Assembly: GCA_031262835.1 (NCBI GenBank)
Contig: JAISGY010000004.1
Location: forward strand, 1 to 42,452
DNA: 42,452 bases
Direction of reading: 5' to 3'
From: Ruminococcus sp.
GTDB lineage: Bacteria > Bacillota > Clostridia > Oscillospirales > Ruminococcaceae
Shown here: one piece after another, positions 15,543-24,031 of the stretch
Layout of the letters: the number at the start of each line of letters is the position of its first letter
Numbering within the stretch: position 1 is the first letter of the stretch
Position numbers and translations under genes: made by a program
Notes under the pieces: model-generated
Database searches by the model: none
What the model was told of the DNA's origin: nothing
The model's input: only the letters and a program-made list of their open reading frames with translations

Positions 15543-15968
15543 ATGGCTGATATGAAAAAAACGCTTGAACTGATGACGCAGACGCTTACCGCTAACGGTT
15601 TAACAAGGGTTGCGGTTAAGCTTGACGACTTTGAAATTGAGATTGAAAAGAACCTGCCGCCGGTGGTAACATCAGTTAATCGGATAGACGAGACGGTTGC
15701 GATTCCTGCTATTGTTGCAACAAAAGCACCTTCCGGAAAGGTTGTTAAAGCACCGCTAATCGGGACCTTTTACGAGGCTTCCGCGCCCGGCAAGCCGCCT
15801 TTTGTCAAGGTCGGCGACAGCGTAAAGCGCGATGATGTGCTCTTTATTATCGAGTCGATGAAGCTTATGAATGAGGTTACAAGCGAATTCGATGGCGTTG
15901 TAAAAGAAATTTACGTTAAAAACGCGGACGTGTTGGAGTTCGACCAACCCGTTATGGTTATTGAATAA
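15543..15968 (+). CDS. accB: Biotin carboxyl carrier protein of acetyl-CoA carboxylase
   Basis: AccB carries carboxylated biotin between the biotin carboxylase and carboxyltransferase subunits that make malonyl-CoA. The 141 residues from ATG 15543 are a normal length; an upstream frame from 15510 would run through the hairpin element and lacks an RBS. It has an N-terminal helix, a short linker, and a C-terminal biotinyl domain from about 65. The acceptor is Lys107 in IIESMKLMNE, and the AccB-type thumb APGKPPFVKVGD is present. accC, accA and accD are not in the window. Confidence 0.93.
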   Translation: MADMKKTLELMTQTLTANGLTRVAVKLDDFEIEIEKNLPPVVTSVNRIDETVAIPAIVATKAPSGKVVKAPLIGTFYEASAPGKPPFVKVGDSVKRDDVLFIIESMKLMNEVTSEFDGVVKEIYVKNADVLEFDQPVMVIE

Positions 15969-15975
15969 AAGTATT

Positions 15976-16058
15976 TTTTGTTTCCCCCGCCGGAGGCGGG
16001 GGGAAACAAAATAAAAAATTCATTACTCTTTGTGCCGCTGTTGCGGCGGAATGGAACT
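15976..16058 (+). repeat. Double-hairpin element, copy 2 (accB-fabZ gap)
   Basis: A long stem (TTTTGTTTCCCCCGCC, loop GGA, with one extra G on the right arm; about 15976-16011) is followed by GCCGC-TGTT-GCGGC (16034-16047) and GGAATGGA just before fabZ. The loop sequence differs from copy 1 while both stems are kept, so the structure itself seems to be preserved. Confidence 0.8.
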
Positions 16059-16062
16059 TTTT

Positions 16063-16500
16063 ATGAAGCTTAATAAGGACGAAATTAAGGAGCTTATTCC
16101 GCACCGCGAGCCGTTTCTGCTCATTGACGAGATTACAGAACTTGAACCGGGAGTGCGGGCGGAGGCTGTTAAACATATTACTGCGGACGACTTTTGGTTC
16201 GCGGGGCATTTCCCCGGGCACCCTGTTACGCCGGGGGTTCTTATAGTTGAAATGCTTGCGCAGACGGGGTGTGCTTCGATGCTTGCTCTTCCCGAAAACA
16301 AGGGGAAAATCGGGTTTTTCGGCGGGATTGAGAACGCGAAATTCCGGCGCGAGGTTGTGCCGGGGGACGAACTTTCTCTGAAAGTTGAAATTGTTAAGAC
16401 CAAGGCTTCGATGGGGAGCGTTATCGGGTACGGCGAGGGTGTCGCGACTGTTGACGGGAAGGTCGCCTGCTCTGCTAAGATTCAGTTTGTTTTGAAATGA
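16063..16500 (+). CDS. fabZ: 3-hydroxyacyl-ACP dehydratase
   Basis: FabZ dehydrates 3-hydroxyacyl-ACP to trans-2-enoyl-ACP. It has 145 residues from ATG 16063, the usual 140-150. The hot-dog catalytic pair His49 (GHFPGHPVTPGV) and Glu63 (IVEMLAQ) is visible, as is the IPHREPFLLID start. An earlier frame from 16030 would code through the second hairpin (CRCCGG) and is rejected. No enoyl reductase gene (fabI/fabK) is in the window. It lies 11 bases before pheS. Confidence 0.95.
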   Translation: MKLNKDEIKELIPHREPFLLIDEITELEPGVRAEAVKHITADDFWFAGHFPGHPVTPGVLIVEMLAQTGCASMLALPENKGKIGFFGGIENAKFRREVVPGDELSLKVEIVKTKASMGSVIGYGEGVATVDGKVACSAKIQFVLK

Positions 16501-16511
16501 GGAATATTTAA

Positions 16512-17549
16512 ATGAACATAGAAGAAATAAAAAAGAAGCTCTCGGAGGAGATTGACGCGGCGGATAGGACCGAAAAGATTGAGGCGGCGAGGGTTAATTT
16601 TCTCGGGAAGAAGGGGCATATAACCTCCGCGCTCGCCGGGCTTAAAAACGTCTCGGGCGAGGAAAAACGCACCCTCGGACAGGCTGTCAACGCCCTCAAG
16701 CGTGAGGCGGAAGCACTCTTTTTGGAGAAACTTGCCGCCCTTCGCGAACTTGAAGAACGCGCCCTTATTGACGCGGCACCCGTTTACGACCTCTCAATCC
16801 CCAGCGGTGAAAAATCAGGCTCCCTCCACCCCATTACCCTCGTCTCACGCGAATGTGAAGCGATTTTCTCGAGCATGGGCTTTACTGTCGAGGAATATTC
16901 GGAAATAACCGACGACTACAACTGCTTTGAGGCACTCAATATCCCGAAGGACCACCCCGCCCGCGATATGCAGGACACCTACTACCTCGAAAACGGGCAG
17001 CTCCTTAAAACCCACACCTCCGCCGCCCAGAACACCATAATGCGCAAGTACGGGAAAAACCTTGATGCGGGCTTGCCGATAAGGGCAATCTTCCCCGGGC
17101 GTTGTTTTAGAAACGAAGCAACCGACGCCTGCCACGAGAACACCTTCTTCCAGATGGAAGGGGTCATGATTGACCGCGACATCAGCATCTCTAACCTTAT
17201 CTATTTCATGAAAACAATGCTCTCCGAAGTCTTTGAAAGGGACGTTAAAGTAAGACTTCGCCCGGGTTTCTTCCCGTTTGTCGAACCGGGTTTTGAGCTT
17301 GATATAAGCTGTGCAATCTGCGGGGGGGAGGGCTGCCCGTCCTGCAAGAATTCGGGCTGGCTTGAGCTTTGCCCCTGCGGCATGATTCACCCGAACGTTC
17401 TAACCGCCGGCGGTATCGACCCCGAAAAGTACACCGGCTTTGCCTTCGGCTTAGGGTTAACCCGCCTTGCAATGATGAAGTTCGGCATTAAAGATATACG
17501 CGATTTTAACTCCGGGAAACTTGCGAATTTAACGCAATTTGTACATTAA
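16512..17549 (+). CDS. pheS: Phenylalanyl-tRNA synthetase, alpha subunit
   Basis: PheS is the catalytic half of the alpha2-beta2 enzyme that charges tRNA-Phe. The 345 residues comprise an N-terminal coiled coil (about 1-85) that contacts tRNA and a class II core. Motif 2 is visible around RCFRNEATDACHENTFFQMEG, and motif 3 as FAFGLGLTRLAMMKFGI. A CAICGGEGCPSCKNSG stretch gives a Cys-rich loop also found in other Firmicute PheS. RBS GAGGAAT. It is followed by pheT after 15 bases and shares the fab operon; no T-box leader is present. Confidence 0.95.
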   Translation: MNIEEIKKKLSEEIDAADRTEKIEAARVNFLGKKGHITSALAGLKNVSGEEKRTLGQAVNALKREAEALFLEKLAALRELEERALIDAAPVYDLSIPSGEKSGSLHPITLVSRECEAIFSSMGFTVEEYSEITDDYNCFEALNIPKDHPARDMQDTYYLENGQLLKTHTSAAQNTIMRKYGKNLDAGLPIRAIFPGRCFRNEATDACHENTFFQMEGVMIDRDISISNLIYFMKTMLSEVFERDVKVRLRPGFFPFVEPGFELDISCAICGGEGCPSCKNSGWLELCPCGMIHPNVLTAGGIDPEKYTGFAFGLGLTRLAMMKFGIKDIRDFNSGKLANLTQFVH

Positions 17550-17564
17550 GAAGGATAGATATTT

Positions 17565-19916
17565 ATGTTAGTTTCAATGAATTGGATTAATGACTTCGTG
17601 GACTTGTCGGGGGAGGACTTACCCGCGCTTATAAAACGCTTCACCCTTGCCACAGCCGAAGTTGAGGACATCGTTTACAAGGGGAAGGACATACAGGGCG
17701 TTGTTGTTGCGAAGATTTTAACCTGTGAGGCGCACCCGAACTCTAAAAAGCTCCATCTTCTGACCGTTGACAAGGGGGACGAGGTTGTTAACGTCATCTG
17801 CGGCGCGCCCAATGCACGCGCCGGTATAACCGTTGCGCTCGCCACCGCCGGGGGGGAAGTCTGCGGAAAGTCGATTGGGAAGGCAATGCTTGCCGGTTAC
17901 GAGTCCTGCGGAATGTGCTGTTCGGAGGCTGAACTCGGCTTATCTTCCGAAAACGCCGGGATAATTGAGCTTGACGACAACCTTGCCGCCGGGACGTCGA
18001 TTAAGGACGTTTTCCCGATTGACGACGTTATCTTCGAGGTCGACAACAAGTCCCTAACGAATCGCCCCGACCTTTGGGGGCATTACGGCATTGCGCGCGA
18101 ATTTGCCGCTTTAACCGGCAAGCCGCTTACGGTTGTGCCTACGCTTAATGCCGTGGATTACGCGAATTTGCCGGCTGTTTCGCTTGCCTCAACGGACGAA
18201 ATGCTCTATCGCTACGTTGCGGTAAAGGCTGAAAATATTAACGTCAACGTTTCGCCCGCCTATATTAAAATCCGCCTTTTCTATTGCGGACTTCGCCCGA
18301 TAAATCTTCTTGCAGACCTCACAAACTATGTCATGCTCGAACTTGGGCAGCCTATGCACGCTTTCGACGGGCGGAAGGCAGACCGTATTGAAATCAAGCG
18401 GTTTGAAACGCCCTTTGAATTTAAAACCCTTGACGGACAAACCCGCGCAATTGACAACAGCAACTTGATGATTGTTGCAGACGGCGAACCCTCCGCAATT
18501 GCGGGCGTTATGGGAGGGCTCGACTCCGAAATTGCGGACGACACAACCTCTCTGCTCCTTGAGTCCGCCTGTTTCGACGCGGCTTCAACCCGCCGCACTT
18601 CGGTTAAATTAGGTCTTCGCACCGACGCTTCGGCGCGTTACGAAAAATCCCTCGACCCCGAAAATACAATGGTTGCCGCAGGGAGGTTCATGAAACTGCT
18701 CCTTGAAATCTGCCCCGATACGAAAATAACTTCAAGCTTCACAGACCTCTATTTGAAGCATTTCGACATACCCGTAATTACCTTCGACAAGCCCTACATC
18801 GACCGCTACACAGGGATTAATATCCCCGCCGAAACAATTGTTAAGACGTTAACTTCGCTTGGTTTCGGGGTGAAACAAGCCGGCGACACTTTTACCGTTA
18901 CCGTTCCGTCTTGGCGCGCAACTAAAGACGTTTCGATTAAGGCAGACCTTGTTGAGGAAGTCACACGTATCTACGGCTACGACAACTTCCCCATTATTAC
19001 GGCACGCAGTCCCCTCTACCCCGTTAAGCCGACCGTCTCGAAGACCGACGAAAACACCGCGAAGGACATTCTGTCCCGTCGGTTCGGGCTTCACGAGGTT
19101 CATTCCTATATCTGGTACGACAAGAAGAAGAACAAGGATTTAAAACTTAACCTTGCGCCGAATTTGAAGGTTATAAACGCGCAGACCGCCGACCACGACA
19201 CGCTCCGCGCCGATATGCTGCCGTCACTGCTCTATTTTGTAAGCGAAAACAAAGGCTCGGATTTCGGCATCTACGAAGTCGGGCATACCGTTAACGGCGT
19301 GAAGGACGGGAAGGCAGTTGAGGAAAAGAAGCTCGGCTTGGTTTTATATTCAAGGGAAACCGACGAGGAATTCCTGCTATTTAGGGCACGCGATATTATT
19401 GCGGCGTTTACTGAGGCAACACGCGGGACCCCGCCGGAATTCAAAAACATCCTCCCGCAAGAGCAGTATTGTCACCCGAAGAACACTTCGGAAATCTTCG
19501 TAAACGGTATCGGCTGCGGTTACATTACCGTAATTTCCCCCGCCGTAAAAAACGCAATTGACAAGAAGGCGGCGATTGTCGGCTTTAACCTGAACCTAAC
19601 CGAGTTCGCTAAAATACCCGGCGTGGATATGTCCTATAATGAAACTTCCGCCTATCCGGGAATTGATTTCGACCTAACAATCCCGACACCGCAGGGCGTT
19701 CGCTTTGCCGATGTTTCAAAGGCTTGGCAGGAGGATTCGCCGGAGCACTTAAAATCGGTAAATCTTATTGACATCTTCGGCGACGAGGACAAGAACATCA
19801 CGGTAAGAATGAGCTTTTCTTCCCCGGAGCGGACCCTCTCAATGGATGAGGTTAACCTTCACATCAACACAATAACTTCCCGCCTCGCAAAAATGGGTAT
19901 TAATATCCGTAAATAG
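17565..19916 (+). CDS. pheT: Phenylalanyl-tRNA synthetase, beta subunit
   Basis: PheT has 783 residues, the usual size. Domains in order: an N-terminal EMAP-like tRNA-binding fold (about 40-150, HPNSKKLHLLTVDKGD), the B3/B4 editing domain that hydrolyses Tyr-tRNA-Phe (about 210-385, near LGQPMHAFDG and IAGVMGGLDSEI), B5 (about 410-480), a catalytic-like core, and the C-terminal ferredoxin-fold anticodon-binding domain ending NTITSRLAKMGINIRK. RBS AAGGAT. It forms the heterotetramer with PheS and is followed after 2 bases by recN. Confidence 0.95.
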   Translation: MLVSMNWINDFVDLSGEDLPALIKRFTLATAEVEDIVYKGKDIQGVVVAKILTCEAHPNSKKLHLLTVDKGDEVVNVICGAPNARAGITVALATAGGEVCGKSIGKAMLAGYESCGMCCSEAELGLSSENAGIIELDDNLAAGTSIKDVFPIDDVIFEVDNKSLTNRPDLWGHYGIAREFAALTGKPLTVVPTLNAVDYANLPAVSLASTDEMLYRYVAVKAENINVNVSPAYIKIRLFYCGLRPINLLADLTNYVMLELGQPMHAFDGRKADRIEIKRFETPFEFKTLDGQTRAIDNSNLMIVADGEPSAIAGVMGGLDSEIADDTTSLLLESACFDAASTRRTSVKLGLRTDASARYEKSLDPENTMVAAGRFMKLLLEICPDTKITSSFTDLYLKHFDIPVITFDKPYIDRYTGINIPAETIVKTLTSLGFGVKQAGDTFTVTVPSWRATKDVSIKADLVEEVTRIYGYDNFPIITARSPLYPVKPTVSKTDENTAKDILSRRFGLHEVHSYIWYDKKKNKDLKLNLAPNLKVINAQTADHDTLRADMLPSLLYFVSENKGSDFGIYEVGHTVNGVKDGKAVEEKKLGLVLYSRETDEEFLLFRARDIIAAFTEATRGTPPEFKNILPQEQYCHPKNTSEIFVNGIGCGYITVISPAVKNAIDKKAAIVGFNLNLTEFAKIPGVDMSYNETSAYPGIDFDLTIPTPQGVRFADVSKAWQEDSPEHLKSVNLIDIFGDEDKNITVRMSFSSPERTLSMDEVNLHINTITSRLAKMGINIRK

Positions 19917-19918
19917 CT

Positions 19919-21538
19919 ATGTTAACAAAACTCTACATCGAAAACTTAGCCGTAATAAAACACGCGGAGATCCCCTTCACGGGGGGTCTTAACGTGTTTA
20001 CCGGGGAAACGGGCGCGGGGAAGTCGGTGCTTATCGGGGGGCTTGACGCGGCACTCGGGCGGCGGGTCAGCAGGGATATTGTCCGCACCGGTGCGGATAA
20101 GGCAATCGTTTCCGCGGTTTTTGAAAGTGAAGGCGAAGAACTTATCCTCACGCGTGAGATAACGTCGGAGGGCAAGTCTTCCGGCAAGATTAACGGCAGA
20201 CCCGCGACGGCTTCGATGCTTGCGGAGACAGGCGCAAAGCTCTGCGATATTCACGGGCAAACCGACAGCCTTCTTTTAACCGACGAGAGTCTGCATTTGT
20301 CGCTTATTGACGGATTCGGGGACTATTCGACCGAGGACTATAAAAAGAGCTTCGCGGAGCTTCTTGCCGTTTCAAAAAAGCTCACCGAAACGATTAAGGA
20401 AATAGAGACGCAAAAAGAAAACATCGCTTGGCACAAACAGCTTCGCGACCATATTTCCGCCTACAAAATCGCGCCCGATGAGGACGAAGAACTCGACTTT
20501 TTATACCGCAATATGGAAAACGCGGAAATAATAAAGGAGACTGCGAAAAACGCCCTTACGGCTGTTTCGTCCGACGAGGACGGTTTTAAGGGGGCTTACC
20601 AGCTTCTTTTTGAGGCGGAAAAGCTTCTTAACGAGTTTTCGGAGAACGAGCAGGTACAAGACATCTTGGAGGACATTACTACGGCGCAAATCGCCCTTGA
20701 GTCGGTAATTCCGGCAATTTCGGACTTCGCGGAAAGTGCGGATTTCGACGAAGAAAAGGCGCAGAAAATCCGCTCGCGAAAAGCTCTTATTGACGATATT
20801 AAAAAGCGTTACGGCGGGGTCGAAAAAAGTCTTTCTTACGCCTTAGACGCGGCGAAAAAGTCCGAGGAAGCTCTACTCGCAATCACAAACGGAGACGAGA
20901 CGATAGAAGCACTAAAAGCCGAAAAAAACAGGCTTTTAGAGACCGCTACAAAGAAGGCAAGGCAACTTTCAAAAAACCGTCGCGAAACGGCGGTAAAACT
21001 TGCGGCTATGATTGCAGAGGAACTTTCCGAACTCGACATGAAGGGCGTTAGGGTAGAGTTTGAATTTACCGAAGGCAAGCTCACCAAAAACGGACTTGAG
21101 ACGGTTCGGCTCATGTTTTCGCCGAACGTCGGGGAGGAACTCCGCCCTCTTGCGAAAATTGCGTCGGGCGGCGAACTCTCGCGGATTATGCTCGCGATAA
21201 AGTCGGCGGCAAGCGGCTTTTCGGGCGGAACAATGGTCTTCGACGAGATTGATGCCGGGGTTTCGGGGCGCGCCGCCGCGAAAATCGGGAGGAAATTGCG
21301 GAAAATTTCAACTAATTCCCAAGTCATCGCCGTAACCCATCTGTCACAAATAGCGGTCTGCGCCGACAACCACCTCCTTATCGAAAAGCGAACCGAAGAG
21401 GGCAGAACCTACACCGCCGTAACCCCTTTAACGGGAGATGCGCGTGTGAAAGAAATTGCCCGGATTCAAGTCGGCGACAACATAACTCCCCTTGCCCTCG
21501 AAAACGCCGTAGAACAGCTTGAAGCGGCGAAATTGTAA
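19919..21538 (+). CDS. recN: DNA repair protein RecN
   Basis: RecN is an SMC-like ATPase that acts early at DNA double-strand breaks. It has 539 residues, near the usual 550. The P-loop GETGAGKS is at 29-36, with a central coiled coil between about 150 and 370. The ABC signature ASGGELSRIMLAIK and Walker B TMVFDEIDAGVSG are present, and a conserved C-terminus has AVTHLSQIA. It is the last gene of the fab-pheST unit; recN often follows lipid, translation or ahrC genes in Firmicutes. No clear intrinsic terminator with a T-tract follows. Confidence 0.95.
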   Translation: MLTKLYIENLAVIKHAEIPFTGGLNVFTGETGAGKSVLIGGLDAALGRRVSRDIVRTGADKAIVSAVFESEGEELILTREITSEGKSSGKINGRPATASMLAETGAKLCDIHGQTDSLLLTDESLHLSLIDGFGDYSTEDYKKSFAELLAVSKKLTETIKEIETQKENIAWHKQLRDHISAYKIAPDEDEELDFLYRNMENAEIIKETAKNALTAVSSDEDGFKGAYQLLFEAEKLLNEFSENEQVQDILEDITTAQIALESVIPAISDFAESADFDEEKAQKIRSRKALIDDIKKRYGGVEKSLSYALDAAKKSEEALLAITNGDETIEALKAEKNRLLETATKKARQLSKNRRETAVKLAAMIAEELSELDMKGVRVEFEFTEGKLTKNGLETVRLMFSPNVGEELRPLAKIASGGELSRIMLAIKSAASGFSGGTMVFDEIDAGVSGRAAAKIGRKLRKISTNSQVIAVTHLSQIAVCADNHLLIEKRTEEGRTYTAVTPLTGDARVKEIARIQVGDNITPLALENAVEQLEAAKL

Positions 21539-21767
21539 CAATTCCGTTGCTTTTGTAACCGATTTGTAACAATGTTAACAAATCCGCTTAAATCCTTTAT
21601 GAGACTATCACACAACATATTATTTTTGTTAATATTATCTCTATAAAATATACTTATAGCTTCAATGAATTTAGCCCTTTTGCACAAATTATAACTTTGT
21701 GCAAAGGGGCTGATTTGTGCACAATGGAGATTTTCGCGCTTAATTGGTACTTTTAATGTATAAAAGC
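21539..21767 (+). other. Non-coding gap after recN with a 16-bp hairpin
   Basis: No gene is visible here. A strong hairpin (21673-21688 with 21696-21711, one G-U pair) has no T-tract on the plus side, so it is not a classical terminator. The motif TTGTGCA or its complement occurs three times close together, including a perfect TTGTGCACAA palindrome (21714-21723). Confidence 0.5.
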
Positions 21768-21796
21768 TTGATTTTTGTGTCAGTATTCTGTATAAT
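21768..21796 (+). promoter_or_regulatory. Sigma-A promoter for the M23 peptidase gene
   Basis: TTGATT (21768-21773), 17 bases, TATAAT (21791-21796). Start near 21803, leaving a leader of about 135 bases. Confidence 0.75.
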
Positions 21797-21802
21797 CAAA
21801 TT

Positions 21803-21938
21803 GTAACATTAAAGTTACAACGTTTACAAGGGCGTTAATAAAGCGATTAAGAGCCGAGTAAAAGAGAAAGCTGCCGCCCGACGGGGGAATACTCTCGCCG
21901 GGAGAGGCAGATATATAATAACGGAGCGTTAATATAAG
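21803..21938 (+). promoter_or_regulatory. Structured 5' leader of the M23 peptidase gene
   Basis: The leader contains a TTGTAAC / GTTACAA hairpin at its start, then a GC-rich part with a CTCTC-GCCGG-GAGAG hairpin enclosed by GCTGCC / GGCAG. A GAGTA / TACTC pairing (about 21857 and 21890) would cross the last one, so a pseudoknot is possible. A cis-acting RNA is plausible. It does not match the c-di-AMP (ydaO) riboswitch or other classes I can recall. Confidence 0.4.
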
Positions 21939-23813
21939 TTGAAACCACAGACAAAACAGAATAAAAAGCACCTTCTCACCTTCCGTAAATTCCTCGTGAC
22001 TCACGGGATTGTTGACGTTGAGGGTGATATTCCTGTTTTTATTACCTTCTTGGGCTCGCTTATAGTTTACATGATAAGTTTTATCATCAGTGCCTGCACC
22101 GCTTCCTATGTCGCTTTGCGTAAATTCCTGCGGAAACTTTCCCACATTCGTTTCGGGAAAGGCGGGGTTAAGGCTGCTGTTTCCGCGAAATTAAAGCTTT
22201 CTATTACCAATATCTATTTCAGACTTTTTGTCTTCTTCGACAACCGCAAAACCGAGCGCAAAGTCTTTAAGAAACGTGTAAAAGACTTCGGGCTTTTTAA
22301 GGCGATCATATTCGCTCTCTCCGACGCGGCTGTTGTAATTAAGCATAACATGGGCGTTGTTAAAACCGCCTTCAATATAGTTATGCCGACGGCTGCTGTT
22401 ATCGTTCTTGTCTTTGCTGTTAATACCGTGGCGGATTCCGCATACGGCGTTTCCGTTATCTCCGGCGGCGAAACCCTCGGCGTTGTCAGTGCTGAGGACG
22501 TTTACATGACCGCCGCGAAGAATTTTGCGCAAAAAAAATACTTTGATGTTGAAAATTCCACAGGCGAAGTTTTCGTAACCGCCCGCCTTGAAATAACCCC
22601 CGCCGCAGAGCTCCTTGACGCGGATTCCCTCATCGCCGCAATGGAGTCGAATGCCTCCGTTATCATGCCCGAAGAGGGGGAAAGCCCCGCCGCCCGCGTT
22701 GACGCTCCTTTAAGTTTTGCCGCTACGATTGCGGAAGAAACCGACACAGCCGGGAAGATACGGGCGTACGGGGTTAATGTTGACGGGAAACTTATCGGCG
22801 CGGTTGACGAGCCCGAAAAACTTACCCGCTTCTTAGATGAAATCAGAGCTGCCGGGGCTGACCCGGAAGCTATTGATATAAGGTTTGACCGTGAAATTGA
22901 TTATTCCTACGAGCAATTTTACTACCCGTCGGAAATCGTTGACGAGTCAGAGCTGATAAAAACTTTCTCCGGCACCCGCGAAGCGGCGCGCTTCATCACA
23001 GTCGAACTCGGCGACAACCCTTGGGATCTCGCTATGGCGAACGGCCTCTCCCTCGACGAACTCCTTGCCTGTCCGGCAGAAATTGACGGCGAACCTATCG
23101 ACGACATAAGTAAGTATTGCCCCGTCGGCGCAACCATTCAGCTTTCCGAAGAAGTCCCCTATCTGAATCTCCTTGTTGTTAAACCTCGGACATACGAAGT
23201 TCCCATCGACTACGACGTATCACAGTCGTACGATGATTCAATGTATCGGGGCGAATCGAAGGTGATCACTAAGGGTGTGGAAGGTGTTGAGCTTGTCGAG
23301 GCGAACGTTACCTATGACGACGGCAGAGCCGTGTCGCGTCAAATCCTCTCCCGCAAGGTTATATCAGAACCCATAACCCAAGTCGAAATTATAGGCACAA
23401 AAGAGCCGAAAACCATGGTCGCAACAGGCGGCGGTTCCGGCAGCTACTTCTGGCCTGTCGCCGGCGGTCAAATCTCCGCTTACATGGGCGACGGAAGAGG
23501 GCACAAGGGTCTCGACATCCGCGCTCCCTACGGTACCAACATCTACGCGGCGGCGCAAGGGACAATAACTCGGGTCGGCAACAAGGGCGACGGTTACGGC
23601 AACTGCGTCTTCATAACAAATTCCGACGGCAACGTCACCGTCTACGCCCACATGAGCAGCATCGCCGACGTTAGTTACGGCGACACAGTAGTAGCCGGTC
23701 AGCTAATCGGTTACGTCGGTTCAACAGGCGACTCAACCGGCAACCACCTCCACTTTGAAGTCCGCGTTAACGGTGCCTACAAAAACCCGTTGGATTATAT
23801 CTCGCAATATTAG
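21939..23813 (+). CDS. Membrane-anchored M23 peptidase with LysM and G5 domains
   Basis: This predicted cell-wall endopeptidase has 624 residues from TTG. Two TM segments lie at about 30-58 and 147-168 with basic flanks, then an extracytoplasmic part. A LysM-like unit (about 350-407, VELGDNPWDLAMANGLSL) binds glycan. A G5 domain (about 410-490) follows, and a C-terminal LytM/M23 domain at about 505-624. The zinc ligands are visible in HKGLDIRAP (HxxxD) and NHLHFEV (HxH), so activity is expected. LysM-G5-M23 architecture is common among Clostridial proteins of the DipM/YabE type. Monocistronic, with a promoter, a long structured leader and a terminator of its own. Confidence 0.88.
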   Translation: MKPQTKQNKKHLLTFRKFLVTHGIVDVEGDIPVFITFLGSLIVYMISFIISACTASYVALRKFLRKLSHIRFGKGGVKAAVSAKLKLSITNIYFRLFVFFDNRKTERKVFKKRVKDFGLFKAIIFALSDAAVVIKHNMGVVKTAFNIVMPTAAVIVLVFAVNTVADSAYGVSVISGGETLGVVSAEDVYMTAAKNFAQKKYFDVENSTGEVFVTARLEITPAAELLDADSLIAAMESNASVIMPEEGESPAARVDAPLSFAATIAEETDTAGKIRAYGVNVDGKLIGAVDEPEKLTRFLDEIRAAGADPEAIDIRFDREIDYSYEQFYYPSEIVDESELIKTFSGTREAARFITVELGDNPWDLAMANGLSLDELLACPAEIDGEPIDDISKYCPVGATIQLSEEVPYLNLLVVKPRTYEVPIDYDVSQSYDDSMYRGESKVITKGVEGVELVEANVTYDDGRAVSRQILSRKVISEPITQVEIIGTKEPKTMVATGGGSGSYFWPVAGGQISAYMGDGRGHKGLDIRAPYGTNIYAAAQGTITRVGNKGDGYGNCVFITNSDGNVTVYAHMSSIADVSYGDTVVAGQLIGYVGSTGDSTGNHLHFEVRVNGAYKNPLDYISQY

Positions 23814-23837
23814 AGTACAGAGTACAGAATACAGAGA
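23813..23837 (+). repeat. Heptanucleotide repeats after the M23 gene
   Basis: GAGTACAGAGTACAGAATACAGAGA starts at the M23 stop codon and consists of about three 7-base units (CAGAGTA, CAGAATA, CAGAGAG). It shares an 18-base string with the array inside fabH. Confidence 0.7.
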
Positions 23838-23872
23838 GGGTTGTGCGCCTGCTTTAGGTGTACGACCCTTTT
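23838..23872 (+). terminator. Intrinsic terminator of the M23 gene
   Basis: A continuous 12-bp stem (GGGTTGTGCGCC with GGTGTACGACCC, three G-U pairs) has a 7-base loop and is followed by TTTT. Confidence 0.8.
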
Positions 23873-23910
23873 CAGTTGCGGAAATTTAACAATATTTTCA
23901 CTTTTTTTAC

Positions 23911-23939
23911 TTGACATTTTCATTCTGAACTGCTATAAT
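23911..23939 (+). promoter_or_regulatory. Consensus sigma-A promoter for the CPBP-like gene
   Basis: TTGACA (23911-23916), 17 bases, TATAAT (23934-23939). Start near 23946; the leader of about 85 bases is mostly heptanucleotide repeats. Confidence 0.87.
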
Positions 23940-23960
23940 ATACCTATAGAACGATTGTAA

Positions 23961-24023
23961 TCTGTATTCTGTATTCTGTATTCTGTATTCTGTAATCTGT
24001 AATCTGTATTCTGTATTCTGTTG
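23961..24023 (+). repeat. Nine-unit heptanucleotide array in a 5' UTR
   Basis: Nine consecutive 7-base units: TCTGTAT x4, TCTGTAA x2, TCTGTAT x2, TCTGTTG. They end within a few bases of the start codon of the CPBP-like gene. This is the complement of the ACAGAAT-type units seen in fabH and after the M23 gene. Confidence 0.9.
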
Positions 24024-24031
24024 TGGTACCT

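Noticed and set aside
16501..16512. T-box leader before pheS or hisS
   Set aside because: Only 11-12 bases separate these genes from the upstream ones and no T-box sequence is seen.
21803..21938. c-di-AMP (ydaO) riboswitch before the M23 gene
   Set aside because: Context is right, but I cannot find the conserved sequence blocks of that class; kept only as an unassigned structured leader.
23961..24023. CRISPR array
   Set aside because: Units are 7 bases with no spacers and there are no cas genes.
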